A stretch of DNA of 64,000 bases. It comes from Muricea muricata. Its lineage: Eukaryota; Cnidaria; Anthozoa; Malacalcyonacea; Plexauridae. The translations under genes and the position numbers were made by a program. The stretch is from contig OY979717.1 in the NCBI GenBank assembly GCA_963855995.1, positions 26,865,746-26,929,745 on the forward strand. Direction: 5' to 3'. Positions 21,313 through 32,035 of the stretch are shown piece after piece. A model generated the notes under the pieces. It saw only the letters and a program-made list of their open reading frames with translations. It was not told the DNA's origin and did not search any database. Each line of letters starts with the position of its first letter. Positions within the stretch are counted from its first letter, which is position 1.

Positions 21313-21638
21313 ACACATGTAGTCATTTGGGATTTAATATATTTGTAAAATTTAGGGCATTTTAACACGAAATACAATATATTGTTTAAGAGAAAAACTT
21401 CATCACCTTCATGGTTTTTTGGCTCTTTAAGTTACCGGACCTGACATCATTAAAGTTAATGCAAATGAGCTTTCCATTGTTTCGTGCTTTAAAAATCCCT
21501 TAAATGACGTCAGCTCCTCAACTTGAGAAGCCAAAAAAGCCATGAAGATGAAGTTTTTCTCTTAAACAACATATTGTATTCCGTGTTAGAATGTACTAAA
21601 TTTTACAAATATATTAAGTCCCAAATGACTGCAAGTGC
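21313..21638. mobile_element. ~325 bp hairpin MITE
   Basis: AGTCATTTGGGATTTAATAT and its complement bound long arms containing AACACGAAATACAATATATT and TTAAGAGAAAAACTTCATC; centre near 21475. It truncates the 3' end of the paralogous exon at 21638-21720. Confidence 0.85.
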
Positions 21639-21720
21639 ACTATAATGTTACGGCCTTTCTTTACATTATGCAGTTCCTCTAACTCGTACACAAATGTGAG
21701 GTCTATATCTTCATCCTGCA
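21638..21720 (-). pseudogene. Paralogue of the 20933-21074 exon, truncated by a MITE
   Basis: Reads LQDEDIDLTFVYELEELHN after an acceptor-like TTTTAACTTGCAG. The rest is lost in the hairpin MITE. Further upstream on the same strand, 21990-21830 reads QTLRKRRERHCVDFIAINI, a stop, then NLLAERVEEIRQRETSR, so a longer decayed gene is likely. Confidence 0.4.
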
Positions 21721-22229
21721 AGTTAAAATTATTTATAATAAGACCACAGACTACATTACATTAAACTACGTTATAACAATTTATAGCATGCACTAATGTA
21801 CTATTCCTAAATCCTTCTGTTCTAAATTTAAAATTATAGTGCATATTGACATTCGACCTACTAGTTTCTCTTTGTCTAATTTCTTCAACGCGTTCGGCGA
21901 GTAGATTGTGAAAACGATACTACGGAACAGATATATTAATTGCAATGAAATCAACGCAGTGTCTCTCACGTCTTTTTCTCAATGTTTGGATGTTGAGATA
22001 ATTTAAGGCTACGGTATAGTCAACGCCAAGTAATATTATTCTGTACGGTCTTATTCGATGTTCTCGCTTTGGAGACTTCGTTAATCTTCACAATACATCT
22101 CCGTAATGAATACCAATTCTATTTCGTCATTGGACTACGTCACTAAGGAGTCATGTGAGATATGCGCACGCAGATTGAATGTTCAGTTGCCCGCGTAGTT
22201 TCTCGAAAGATCAGTTGTGTGTAGTAAAG

Positions 22230-23371
22230 ATGGCGAAAAAACATTCAGAAATGGACGAAGACCTGCCGTCTGAGGCAGAAGAACAGCATCTACTTGGCGA
22301 GAACGATGACGAAGATGAATCACCGCTTGAAGATAGAGAAAAAGAGCCGAAGTATTTAAAGAATTTGACCGAAGTATTGACAAACATGTCGACGTCGATG
22401 TTGGAAATGACGCAGTCGTTAAACCGAATGAATCGTGGTAAAACGTCGGATTTAGGGGAACCTCCTGCTAAAAAACAAAAAAGACACGAAAACAGAGTCG
22501 ACGAAAACGAAAGCGATGGCAGCGATGTCGAACATTTGCTGCAGTCAACAGAACCCCCGGCCGACTCGGCCACAGTGGGTGAAGCAAGCGTCCCATGTGC
22601 TCAACTTGAGCATGACGCTTTGCTGAGTGAAATTTCACAAGATTTTGACCAGGAAGAGGACTTTGGTCCTGCCATAAATCAGCAACTTGCTGACATAATA
22701 AACAAACGCTGGTCATCGAAGCTAAACGAAGCGAAACTCAAAGAAAAAATGGAAAAATATTTTCAACCTGCTAACTGTGACAAGTTGGCCGTCCCGCGTG
22801 TAAACGCTGAAATTTGGGACAAACTGGATAACAAAACGAAGCATCATGATCTTCGTAGCGTGTCAATCCAAAAATCAATGACCAAAGTGGGGCCATCCTT
22901 GCCCTGTCAACGGAAACGCTTGTTCAAATGAGGGCGAAACAATTGCCAGATGTTGACAAGCTTGTGAAATTAAATACAGATGCTTTGGCATTGTTAGGCC
23001 ATATTTCCTGTGAGCTGTCCATGCGTCGTCGTGACGCCATTAAACCAAACTTGCACAAGGATTACAGTAGTTTATGTGCATCACATGTGCCAAACACTTC
23101 GTTCCTGTTTGGAGATAATCTTCAGACTAGATTAAACGATATCCGTGCTTCGAATAAAATAAGTAAAACCACAATCCCGGAACGATTTAATCAAGCAAAA
23201 GGCCGTGGTCGTTCTTCGGCCAGTTGGTCAAATACTAACACTGGTACCGATAACAGACAGCGAAGAGGGCCTCATTTTTTATCCAAGGGTCGCCACTGGA
23301 AACAGCACCCGCCGAAATCACCCTTCCAGTCGAAGAAAGACTCACAAACAAAGAATGCCCAGTGGCAGTGA
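22230..23371 (+). pseudogene. DIRS-type retrotransposon gag (one-base frameshift)
   Basis: Start at ATG 22230 (AAGATGG context). The N-terminus is acidic and Ser-rich; a middle block has DQEEDFGPAINQQLADIINK. The first frame ends at 22931; the second (22928-23371) resumes with MRAKQLPDVDKLVKLN, ALLGHISCELSMRRRDAIKP and FLFGDNLQTRLNDIRASNK, then a basic tail. In the other frame the sequence before 22928 reads AILALSTETLVQ, so one base was lost near 22888 (AAAGTGGGG). The domain order matches DIRS gag, a nucleic-acid-binding structural protein. Confidence 0.8.
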
Positions 23372-25488
23372 ATACTGTACAAAATATTGTTTTAAATAAT
23401 TTACAGGTGAGCACTTTAGCAGAGTTGATGCCAGCCCTAGTCAGTTATTGCCAGCTGAAAACAGAAACCTTTAAAGCAGGTCAGATTTCGCTTAAACTGC
23501 CTGAATGGCGGAAGATTACTTCTGGTGCAGAAGTGCTATGTACTGTTGCAGGGGAAAATATAGAGTTTACTTCCCTGCCACAGCAGATTAGTTTTAAAAT
23601 TAATCAGTTTTCGGAAAAAGAAAATGGAATAATTGATTTGGAAATCCAACAGTTATTAGGCAAAGACGTTATTGTTGAGTCTAGTCATGAACAAGATGAG
23701 TTTATTTCCCCTATATTCCTCAGGCCCAAACCAGATGGGTCACACAGGTTAATACTAAATTTGAAAAAGTTAGATGAAAATGTTGTTTATAGGCACTTCA
23801 AAATGGACTCCATTTGGACTGCCATTAGCTTAATGAAGCCAAATTGTTATATGGCATCAATTGACTTAAAAGATGCCTATTACTCAGTCAGGGTGTCCCC
23901 CAAACACCAAAAATATCTAAAATTTCTTTGGAATGGTACAGTGTATAAATTTACATGCTTACCTAATGGTCTAGCATTATGCCCAAGGAAGTTTACTAAA
24001 TTAATGAAGCCAGTGTTCTCTTACTTAAGACAACAAGGGCACACCTCATCCCCATATATAGATGACTCCATTTTACTGGGGGATAGTTATAATGAATGTG
24101 CCTCGAATGTAATCGACACAGTCACACTTTTAGACACCTTAGGTTTTGTACCTCATCCAAACAAGTCAGTTTTTATTCCAACACAAATCCTAGTGTTTTT
24201 GGGATTTCGGTTGAACTCAATTGATATGACAGTGTCACTTACTCCAGAAAAAGCAAGTAAGTTGAAATCAGAAGTTTGGTGTGTCCTTTCATGTGAAAGA
24301 CCCACCATTCGGGAGATCGCACAAGTCATAGGTCTTATTATATCCAGTTTCCCAGGCGTTATGTATGGCCCACTACATTTTCGTGTGACTGAACATGAGA
24401 AGTCTGAAGCCCTAAAGCAAAAGGCTGGAGATTTTGATGCCACTATGAGTTTAACACCACAAGCTAGAAACGAGCTCCAATGGTGGGTCAACTCTATTGA
24501 CACTGCTGTCAATGAAATAAATAGACCTGAACCTCAAATTATAATTCACACAGATGCCTCTACACAAGGATGGGGCTGTGCAATAGATGATCTGACCACA
24601 GGAGGACTGTGGACAGCATCAGAAAAGGAAAACCATATAAATTATCTTGAAATGTTAGCGGTATTATTCAGCTTACAAGCACACAAACAGCTAGTATTAG
24701 ACAAGCATGTAAAAGTTCTTGTTGATAACACCACAGTTCAGGTCACACTTAATAAAATGGGAACTAGCCATTCTCCCAGCTTAAATACTCTTGTTAAAAC
24801 TATTTGGGACTGGTGTATCCCAAACCGCATTTGGCTCACAGTTGCCCGTATTCCTGGGAAAGAAAACGTTGAGGCTGATTTTGAATCCAGAAAGTGTAGA
24901 CGTAATACTGAGTGGTCGCTTAATAAAAAGCTGTTTCGAAAAGCATGCAAAAAGCTTGATTTTACACCAAACATTGATCTGTTTGCTTCACGAATCAACT
25001 ATCAATTAAAGCCATTTATTTCATACCATCCAGACCCGGAGGCCCATGCAGTAAATGCTTTTCATTTGTCATGGAGGAATTATAAGTTTTATGCTTTCCC
25101 TCCATTTAGCATAATAAGCCAGGTATTGCAGAAGATACAAAAGGAAAGGTCAGAAGGACTGGTACTGCTCCCCAAGTGGCCCACCCAGACTTGGTGGCCA
25201 GTTGCAATGAAGATGCTGGTTCAAAGGCCAGTGGCGCTACCAGCGGACCAGTCAACATTATATCTGCCAAACAGCCCAGACGAAAGACATCCTCTCTACC
25301 AGAAAATGACGTTACTAATGTGTCACTTATCAGGAAACACCTCCAGGACCGAGGATTTTCTCCAACAGCTACCAGAATCATGGAAGCGTCATGGAGATTT
25401 GGAACACGGAAACAGTATGAATCTACCTTGTCAAAGTGGAAATTATACTGTAGTGAAGGAAAAGTTAATCTGTTTCTCCCAACTGTAG
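23362..25488 (+). CDS. DIRS-type reverse transcriptase / RNase H
   Basis: 708 codons overlapping the end of gag by 10 bp; no strong ATG, so expression by frameshift or reinitiation is likely. RT: FLRPKPDGSHRLILNLKKL, MASIDLKDAYYSV (D168, first catalytic Asp) and PYIDDSILL (YIDD at 232-235). RNase H: IIHTDASTQGWG (D398), NYLEML and LVDNTTVQ. The C-terminal extension (TPNIDLFASRINYQLKPF, YKFYAFPPFS, LLPKWPTQTWWP) is typical of metazoan DIRS. The frame is open throughout, so the element is relatively young. Copies RNA into circular DNA for recombinase-mediated insertion (family knowledge). Confidence 0.88.
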   Translation: MAVNTVQNIVLNNLQVSTLAELMPALVSYCQLKTETFKAGQISLKLPEWRKITSGAEVLCTVAGENIEFTSLPQQISFKINQFSEKENGIIDLEIQQLLGKDVIVESSHEQDEFISPIFLRPKPDGSHRLILNLKKLDENVVYRHFKMDSIWTAISLMKPNCYMASIDLKDAYYSVRVSPKHQKYLKFLWNGTVYKFTCLPNGLALCPRKFTKLMKPVFSYLRQQGHTSSPYIDDSILLGDSYNECASNVIDTVTLLDTLGFVPHPNKSVFIPTQILVFLGFRLNSIDMTVSLTPEKASKLKSEVWCVLSCERPTIREIAQVIGLIISSFPGVMYGPLHFRVTEHEKSEALKQKAGDFDATMSLTPQARNELQWWVNSIDTAVNEINRPEPQIIIHTDASTQGWGCAIDDLTTGGLWTASEKENHINYLEMLAVLFSLQAHKQLVLDKHVKVLVDNTTVQVTLNKMGTSHSPSLNTLVKTIWDWCIPNRIWLTVARIPGKENVEADFESRKCRRNTEWSLNKKLFRKACKKLDFTPNIDLFASRINYQLKPFISYHPDPEAHAVNAFHLSWRNYKFYAFPPFSIISQVLQKIQKERSEGLVLLPKWPTQTWWPVAMKMLVQRPVALPADQSTLYLPNSPDERHPLYQKMTLLMCHLSGNTSRTEDFLQQLPESWKRHGDLEHGNSMNLPCQSGNYTVVKEKLICFSQL

Positions 25489-26160
25489 AAGAAGGGATGA
25501 ATTTTCTTGGAGGTTTGTATGATCAAGGCATTGGATACAGTGGACTAAACACAGCTAGGAGTGCTATGTCATCTATCATCATATTACCAAACAATGTATC
25601 TTTTGGAAATCATCCTTCTGTTTGTCGGTTTATGAAGGGAGTGTATGAAATGAGACCAGTTTTGCCAAAACATCAAGAAATTTGGGATGTCAGCATAGTT
25701 CTTGAATTTCTACAGACTATGCACCCAGTTGAGGGATTAACCCTAAAGAATTTGACACTTAAACTCACCATGCTTCTAGCAATTACTTCAGCACAAAGAT
25801 GCCAAACATTGCAAGCATTATCTCTTGATAATATGAGACTTAATGAAGAGGAGTGTATTTTTTATTTTACAAAATTGTTAAAAACATCCAAACCGGGAAA
25901 ACACCAAAGTCCTTTGGTACTGAAAGCGTTTGCTCCAAAGGAACAGATCTGCCCTATTAAAGTCCTAAAAGAGTACGTTAAAAGAACCAAAAGTATTAGA
26001 GGACAGGACAATCAATTGTTAATTAGTTATCAACAGCCACACAGAGGAGTAAAAACTGACACAATATCCCGGTGGCTTAAAGAAGTACTGCAGCAAGCTG
26101 GAATTGGTAATTATACTGGACACAGTACAAGAGCTGCATCATCGTCTGCGGCAAAAAGAT
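25176..26160 (+). pseudogene. DIRS tyrosine recombinase, 3' truncated
   Basis: Overlaps RT-RNase H by ~310 bp in another frame, as usual in DIRS. The N-terminal SAM-like part has LIRKHLQDRGFSPTATRI and SWRFGTRKQYESTLSKWK. The catalytic part has TSAQRCQTLQ (first Arg at residue 208) and GHSTRAASSSAAK (H316-x2-R319). The frame runs on to 26333, but homology ends near 26160, before the final His/Trp and nucleophilic Tyr. Insertion needs that Tyr, so this copy cannot mobilise itself. Confidence 0.85.
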
Positions 26161-26241
26161 CGATATTCGATATTTTCTGTTTCATTTTCCAAATAAATCT
26201 ATTCTTTCGTTACCATGTTTATTTTCTCCGCTTACAATGTA

Positions 26242-26397
26242 TAATAAAATTTATTATCGGATTCGGTTTTTGTGATGTGCAAAATTATCAACGTCTCGGT
26301 AAGAGTTATCTGCCTCGCCTTCGGCTCGGCTGATAACTCTTACCTCGACATTGATAATTTCGCATATCACAAAAACATCCAATAATTGTTTATTATT
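26242..26397. mobile_element. Hairpin MITE at the DIRS / LINE junction
   Basis: Arms TTTTTGTGATGTGCAAAATT and GGTAAGAGTTATC meet at CTCGCCTTCGGCTCGG near 26318; ends TAATAAAATTTATTATCGG pair imperfectly with the right side. It sits between the truncated recombinase and the LINE fragment. Confidence 0.85.
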
Positions 26398-27022
26398 AAA
26401 TCAAGGATGTGTTCTTTTCTCGTAGGTACATGAACCACTATTTTAAGACCACATTGCATTTCAATATGCCTTGACCGAAAGTTGTTGCTGTTAGGATTGA
26501 GATCTCCAGCAATTATAAAACCAGTTTTAGTGCTCTTCAAAATTAGCGTATCAATACAAAAACATAAATAATCGTTAATTTCCTCAGTGTTGACATTTGC
26601 AATTGATGGAGGGAAATATATTGTTGCAACAGCTATTCTCGACGTCTTTCAAGATAGACAAGTGGGTCTCACTATCGCCCAGACGCAATCGATTGAGCTT
26701 TGCGACAAGTCAAATCTATGTCTAAAGAGAGTAGTGTTCTTTATATATTGCAATCTGCTCTATCTTTCCTGACAGTTAAATAATCATTTATCTCAACAGC
26801 TTCATCAGTTAGGTCATCGGTAAGCCACGTATCCGTAACGCAGATTATGTCTGAATTAGTTTGATTTGCACGTACTGAAAGTTCATCCACTTTATTACGA
26901 AGAGAACGGGAATTAAGTAACGTTATTAGAAGCATTTTATTGACGTCCTTAGGTTTGGTATTAGGCTCTCTGTTAGAATTTATAGAAACTTCTATTAGAT
27001 TATTATAGTTGCGGTTAGGCAT
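26396..27022 (-). pseudogene. LINE AP-endonuclease domain fragment
   Basis: Minus strand: MPNRNYNNLIEVS, then LLNSRSLRNKVDELSVRAN, SDIICVTDTWLTDDLTDEAV and NDYLTVRKDRADCNI; after a break, ATAIYFPPS, KTGFIIAGDLNPNSNNF and THKEHIL-like VPTRKEHILDLI. This is the N-terminal endonuclease of a CR1/Jockey-type LINE (N.RSL.NK..EL / D....TETWL / GDFN). The RT is missing; the fragment runs into the hairpin at 26397 and its 5' side is bounded by another insertion at 27035. Confidence 0.85.
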
Positions 27023-27034
27023 ACAATTATTGAT

Positions 27035-27309
27035 TACCAGTTATTACCAGGGAACACGGAAAAGTACTGGCACTAGTTGTCAAATAGAAATCCATTTTTC
27101 GAGCCAAATTATCAAATCTCTCATGAAATATAATTTACTTTGTTTGTAAATTTCTGGTAGACTTATAATTTTCTTTTTTATGGACAGTTACAAAGTTTCA
27201 ACAAGTTTCACAAAGGAAAACAAAAGATAAAAGTGATTAGCAACAGCAAAATGGATTTCTATTTGGTAGCTAGTTCCAGGTCTTTTACTCACGGTCAGAT
27301 CAGCTAGTA
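27035..27309. mobile_element. 275 bp TIR MITE with 9 bp duplication
   Basis: Ends TACCAGTTATTACC and complementary AGCTAGTA; inner arms CAAATAGAAATCCATTTT are an exact inverted pair. ATTATTGAT at 27026-27034 and 27310-27318 is a perfect 9 bp duplication. Confidence 0.88.
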
Positions 27310-27530
27310 ATTATTGATTCGCATTTGCTCGATTTGTCTTCAAATTTTACAAAAATGGTGACAATGGAAAGCTACAAGCCTGGTTGTTCCGACTCGGAAA
27401 GAATGATTTCTGTGGATTAAATAATAAACGCGTGAGAGCACTTCGAAGTTCGATTGCCTTGTATAATGCCTGTATTATGAGCAGATTAAAACTGATACAG
27501 TTCTTCAGTGTAGTAATACTGGAATAATTA

Positions 27531-27639
27531 ACAATTAGTCGCCGAAGGCGAGGTGATTACAAGCCTATAGTCGAAGTTACAAGCCGAAGGCGAGGTGACT
27601 ATTGGCTTGGAATCACCTAGCCTGAGACGACTAATTGTA
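27531..27639. mobile_element. Hairpin MITE, AACAATTAG family
   Basis: ACAATTAGTCGCCGAAGGCG and complement as ends, GAGGTGATTACAAGCC inside. Related to 11050-11175 and, at the ends, to the 28932 and 34021 elements. Confidence 0.8.
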
Positions 27640-28510
27640 TTAGTAGAAATTGTGGGAAGACAAACAACACACACATTATGAAGTCAATCAAAGAGACTAT
27701 ATACAGTGCAAAAATCAGAATTTTCTCAACGCCCGGTTAATAAAACTTTCGCCATCGCTTTGCAACAAAAAACAAATATATGCACATTCAAAACAAAACA
27801 ACCGCTCCCGAAAACAGTTGGAAATATAAAATAGTTTCAATAAACAATGTTGATTTATAGATAAAACAGAATCATATATTGTAATTCCCAGTGAAACGCC
27901 TTTAAATTTCAGTTTACGGCGCAAAAAAACACTGCCAAATATGCCGGTAAAAACAACTGTCGCTACGAGTTCTGAAACACATTTTAAAACAAAACAAAAA
28001 ATGCGTGAGGAAATAGGTCTTGGAAAGGCTCAAAAATAAAATAGTTCTAAAATATATCACAGCAAACTTTCAGCAAAACATAACAATAACACACGAACAG
28101 TTTGAAAGCAAAACCCATACTGGTTTGGCCAAACGGGAAAAAAGTTTATTTACATGCCCATTTCAGCGACGAAACACGCTATATTTGCCAGAAAACCAAA
28201 GAATTTTTATCGCTTACTTTGAAATACGTTTGTCCTTATTCAATTTAGACTGAATTTTTCCGCTTTAAGACTTGAAATAATCCTTAAAAAACCTTTTTTG
28301 TTCTAAAAATGAGCTGCTCGCGAAGAAGCCGCAGAGAGAGAGCTTTTTCTCGAGTGGGATTTGAGACAATGTATTTATTCCTTGTTCACTGCTGTGCAAA
28401 ACTAATATGACGCATTGCCAATTGAGTGTAAAGTTGTTCTCTGCAGTGTCGCAGAAACGTGCGTGGCCTTTGCCATGGGTACAGGCGAGGCTTTTCATGT
28501 GCCAAACATC
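27640..28510. other. No gene recognised
   Basis: Only incidental ORFs; nothing with a family motif. Confidence 0.4.
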
Positions 28511-28852
28511 TCAAACGAGGATGAGAGTTGATGAGAGTTGAGAAGCGAGAGTTCGCACGAGAGTTTCGTCAACTCTCAGATGCTCCGGTCAAACGAGGAT
28601 GAGAGTTGATGAGTATGTATTTTGTACTGCTTTGCTGAGCCTGCTACAACAAAGTGCAAAACGCTAGCACTTTTGCAACTCTCATCAACTCTCATGACTG
28701 GTCAAACGCGCACAAACTCTTATCAACTCTCATCAAAATTTGAACTAGTTCATAGTTAGTGAGAGTCGATGAGAGTTAATGAGAGTGGATGAGAGTTGGT
28801 GGTCAAACGCTAGCGAGAGTTACAACTCTCATCAACTCTCATCCTCGTTTGA
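28511..28852. mobile_element. GATGAGAGTT-rich hairpin MITE
   Basis: TCAAACGAGGATGAGAGTT at the left is the reverse complement of the right end. Inside are well over a dozen copies of GATGAGAGTT or AACTCTCATC in both orientations, with GTCAAACG as a second recurring word. The right end continues CTGGGCCTTAA. Confidence 0.85.
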
Positions 28853-28931
28853 CTGGGCCTTAATATCTGTGTTAATTTAAACGCTAAAGCGACGTTTGAT
28901 CTGAATTAAGTTCAATAAATGCATCAGGTGC

Positions 28932-29215
28932 TAATTAACAATTAGATTACGAGCTCGAGATTTCTATGCGGTGATAGTTGATGAGGGCCAAGCTCGAATC
29001 AACTATCACCGCATAGAAATCGAGAGCGAGTAATCTAATTGTTTTAGTAGAATCAGAGGTCAAACATGGAATATTCAACAAAAAATTTGATTTTTAAGCA
29101 ATTTTTTTAAAATAAATCTCTATAGGAAGATGATTGTTTCGCTACTCGCTATCTATCGAGGAATAGATAGCGAGTAGAGTAACCAATCAAATTACAGCAT
29201 TTGCAATAGTATACT
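28932..29215 (+). mobile_element. Two-hairpin MITE X, copy 1
   Basis: Starts TAATTAACAATTAGATTACG. Hairpin one has arms ATTTCTATGCGGTGATAGTTG; hairpin two has arms CTACTCGCTATCTAT. The whole ~285 bp recurs inverted at 34021-34320. Confidence 0.85.
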
Positions 29216-32035
29216 AGTATGATTCTACTAATAACATTTAGAACGACAAGATCTGTGGCATTCTGCGACGCTGGAGCGACAGCAAGTCAAACGTCGCTCC
29301 GTGGAAATTTTAACTTTTTTCCCGGACAAGCGGGAAGGTGTTGGGTTACACTTTGAGGCCTAATGCTTTTTTTGAAAATATAAGAAGAATGCCAGGTTCT
29401 CTTGACCTCTACACCTCCAGAAACTGTTAGGTTTAACTGTTGCCAGTTTACAGTATAAATAGAAAGTTCCAAATCATTAGAACTTGGAAAAAGAATATTG
29501 ACAATGTTGTGGCGAAACTCCTACCAAGATTTATGACAGCTCCAGAACAAGGGAATAAAACATATTTTTAATACTTGACGCCTTCACGCTTGTGTATATT
29601 ATGGGTTTTTTATTGGCATGTCATTAAAGATATGTGGAGTAATTTATCCAGACCCCAAATAATACGACCACTCTATAAAAACGACAATAGAATTTTATTT
29701 GAACTGCATGTAGTTGTATAGGTGAGTTCAATCAGTACTTGAACACGAAACAACGGTTGGCAAAAACACATATTGCCGCTTTTTCCATGTAGAAGCAAGC
29801 AAATTTTCCTAAATCGTATATACGTGCTACTGAAGGACCAGAGCATCTTCAAAAAATCAATTGGTCGTGCCTAAATGTCGTGCAAAGTCTTGCCTTCGAA
29901 CATTTCATACCAGTGGCATTCACCTCTGGAATTTACTTGATTGTGACCACAGGAGCAACACTAATTACCAATCTTTTTAAGAATTGTGCAGAAAAAAGAC
30001 TGCAAGACTGCAAAGGCTACTGCAAAGGCTACGAACAACAAGCGCGACCATTTTGAAATTTCAAAAACGTACTAGCTTGATCACTTTAATTTTATGCAAT
30101 TATTTAAGCGTGTACTTGCGTAGATTAGTTAATAGTATTTAGTAATAATTATAGTAATAATTTCATTTAATAGCTTATATTTCCTGTGTAATATAGTATT
30201 AACTAATTAGGGCCACAATGTAAACTACTGGGAAACCAGTAATTTGTGTTACTCAAGTAAAGTGTCTGAAGGTCAATTTCTGATAACTGTGTTTCTATTT
30301 GCAGTTGACCACCAACTTATCACGTGATTGAAACCCACCCATTAACACTGAGGGAGGAGTTTAACTGTATTTGCATTATCAATCGTAAAAAACGTTGCTC
30401 TCAACAAACCTGCTACTCAATGCAGCACCTCGAATGACGGAGTCGCAGGTCGCAGGTCGCTTGGTGGATGGCAACCACAGCCCTCATTTTGGAAATGATA
30501 ACTGCTCTGTGACCGAAGCCTGCAGCCCATCATGGGAAGTTCATCTTGGCGCGAAATTGTACGTCACTTTAGTAACCATAACTACGCGTGCTGACGATTG
30601 TACGTCACTTTGGTAACCATAACTACGCGTGCTGACGATTGTTGGCGAGAAGTAAATATGTTTTCTCATACTGTCGAAAATTTATTATGTGTCTCGGGTA
30701 TGTTTGCGCATAATGGTGAAACGACCACATACGTTTATCAGCAAATGGAAAAAGGAATGAATGCACGAATCGCAGTTAATGATTTTGCAACACGACCCTC
30801 GTTGTGAAGTGGAAGTACATGAATAGCCATTCAGCTTTTACGAAAATGCAGGTAAAGGCTGAATTCTTATTCACAGTGCGTCTATTATAAGTAGGGCCAC
30901 ATGGACTATACTCGCGTACACATAGTCTACCGCTTTTTTTGATATCGAGGTTTAGATATGGAAGCATGCTGTGGAAAGGCTGAGTGCAGACTGTGTATCA
31001 GTTCATGATTTACAGTTTCCGATAATAGCTGCAATTCGTCGACTATTTCAATTTTTTTCATATCAATGTTTAGCGCTTAGCGTGATTTTCTATTTTCGTT
31101 CTTCAATAAGATTGGTTAGTGTTGTCTAAGTATCCCCCTTATAGTGTGGATACGCTGTGGCTAGACAATTAACGAATGAGATTTTATTTTTATTTAGCCT
31201 CGGTATCATGCAAAGTTAAATAATGAGATTTGTTTATTATGCCTGACTAACCAATGCCCAATTATGTAACTTTAATGCTTAGTACCTAGGTCAAACTGGG
31301 ATGAAAGTTAGTGCTGAAAATCGAAGTTTGCAGGAGAGTTTAGTCCATGCTCCGGTAAAATACGAATTGGTTTAAATGCAAGTTAAAATTTATTTGAGAT
31401 GTCAATATATTCCTTAAATATATTGTTGTTCAATTGACATTCATATCTTGAGTAGAGCAGATCGTGCTGCATGTTTTATACACACTTTTCCCAAGGAATG
31501 AAGCAAACTTTATGACTACTGGTCCTTTTGACCTGGATAAAATCAGGATGTGGAACTTGAATCACCAAGCCGTCTGACATCAAAAAAACAGATGAACGTA
31601 TGTTTGTCCAAGTCCAGCATGCTGCTGAATTATGTCCACATATTTGAGCAAGTGTCTTTCCATCTGGGCCACGCGTTCGGTAAGCAGCAATATATACTGT
31701 ATATATAGTTACGTTTCACCTTTAACTAACATACTAATATTACGTAACTAATAAAATTTCTTTTATGAGGCTTGGTGACTTTATTAAGGGTTGTATGTTT
31801 GGCTCGTAAGCTTTGAAAGCGAACGTAAGACAAGTGAATTTATTCTGCAAAATTTCGTTGTTGCTTTCTCATTCGCAGGACACGCAAATTACATCAAGGT
31901 TACAAGTTACTAGGTTTGTAACTTCATTCCATTGGCCTCAGTGCTTATCTATTAAATAATTACTTAGTCCTCTGTAACGCTTATATATTAGCGTAATTTT
32001 TCTGTTTATCTTGAAAGCAATTTTCTAAATATCGC
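29216..32035. other. No gene recognised; small tandem duplication
   Basis: Short ORFs lack family motifs. A 41 bp unit (TGTACGTCACTTTRGTAACC...) is duplicated in tandem at 30558-30598 and 30599-30639, in a locally CpG-rich stretch (30430-30640). Confidence 0.4.

Noticed and set aside
22183..22716. Minus-strand ORFs across the DIRS gag
   Set aside because: Antisense shadows of the Ser/Glu-rich gag.
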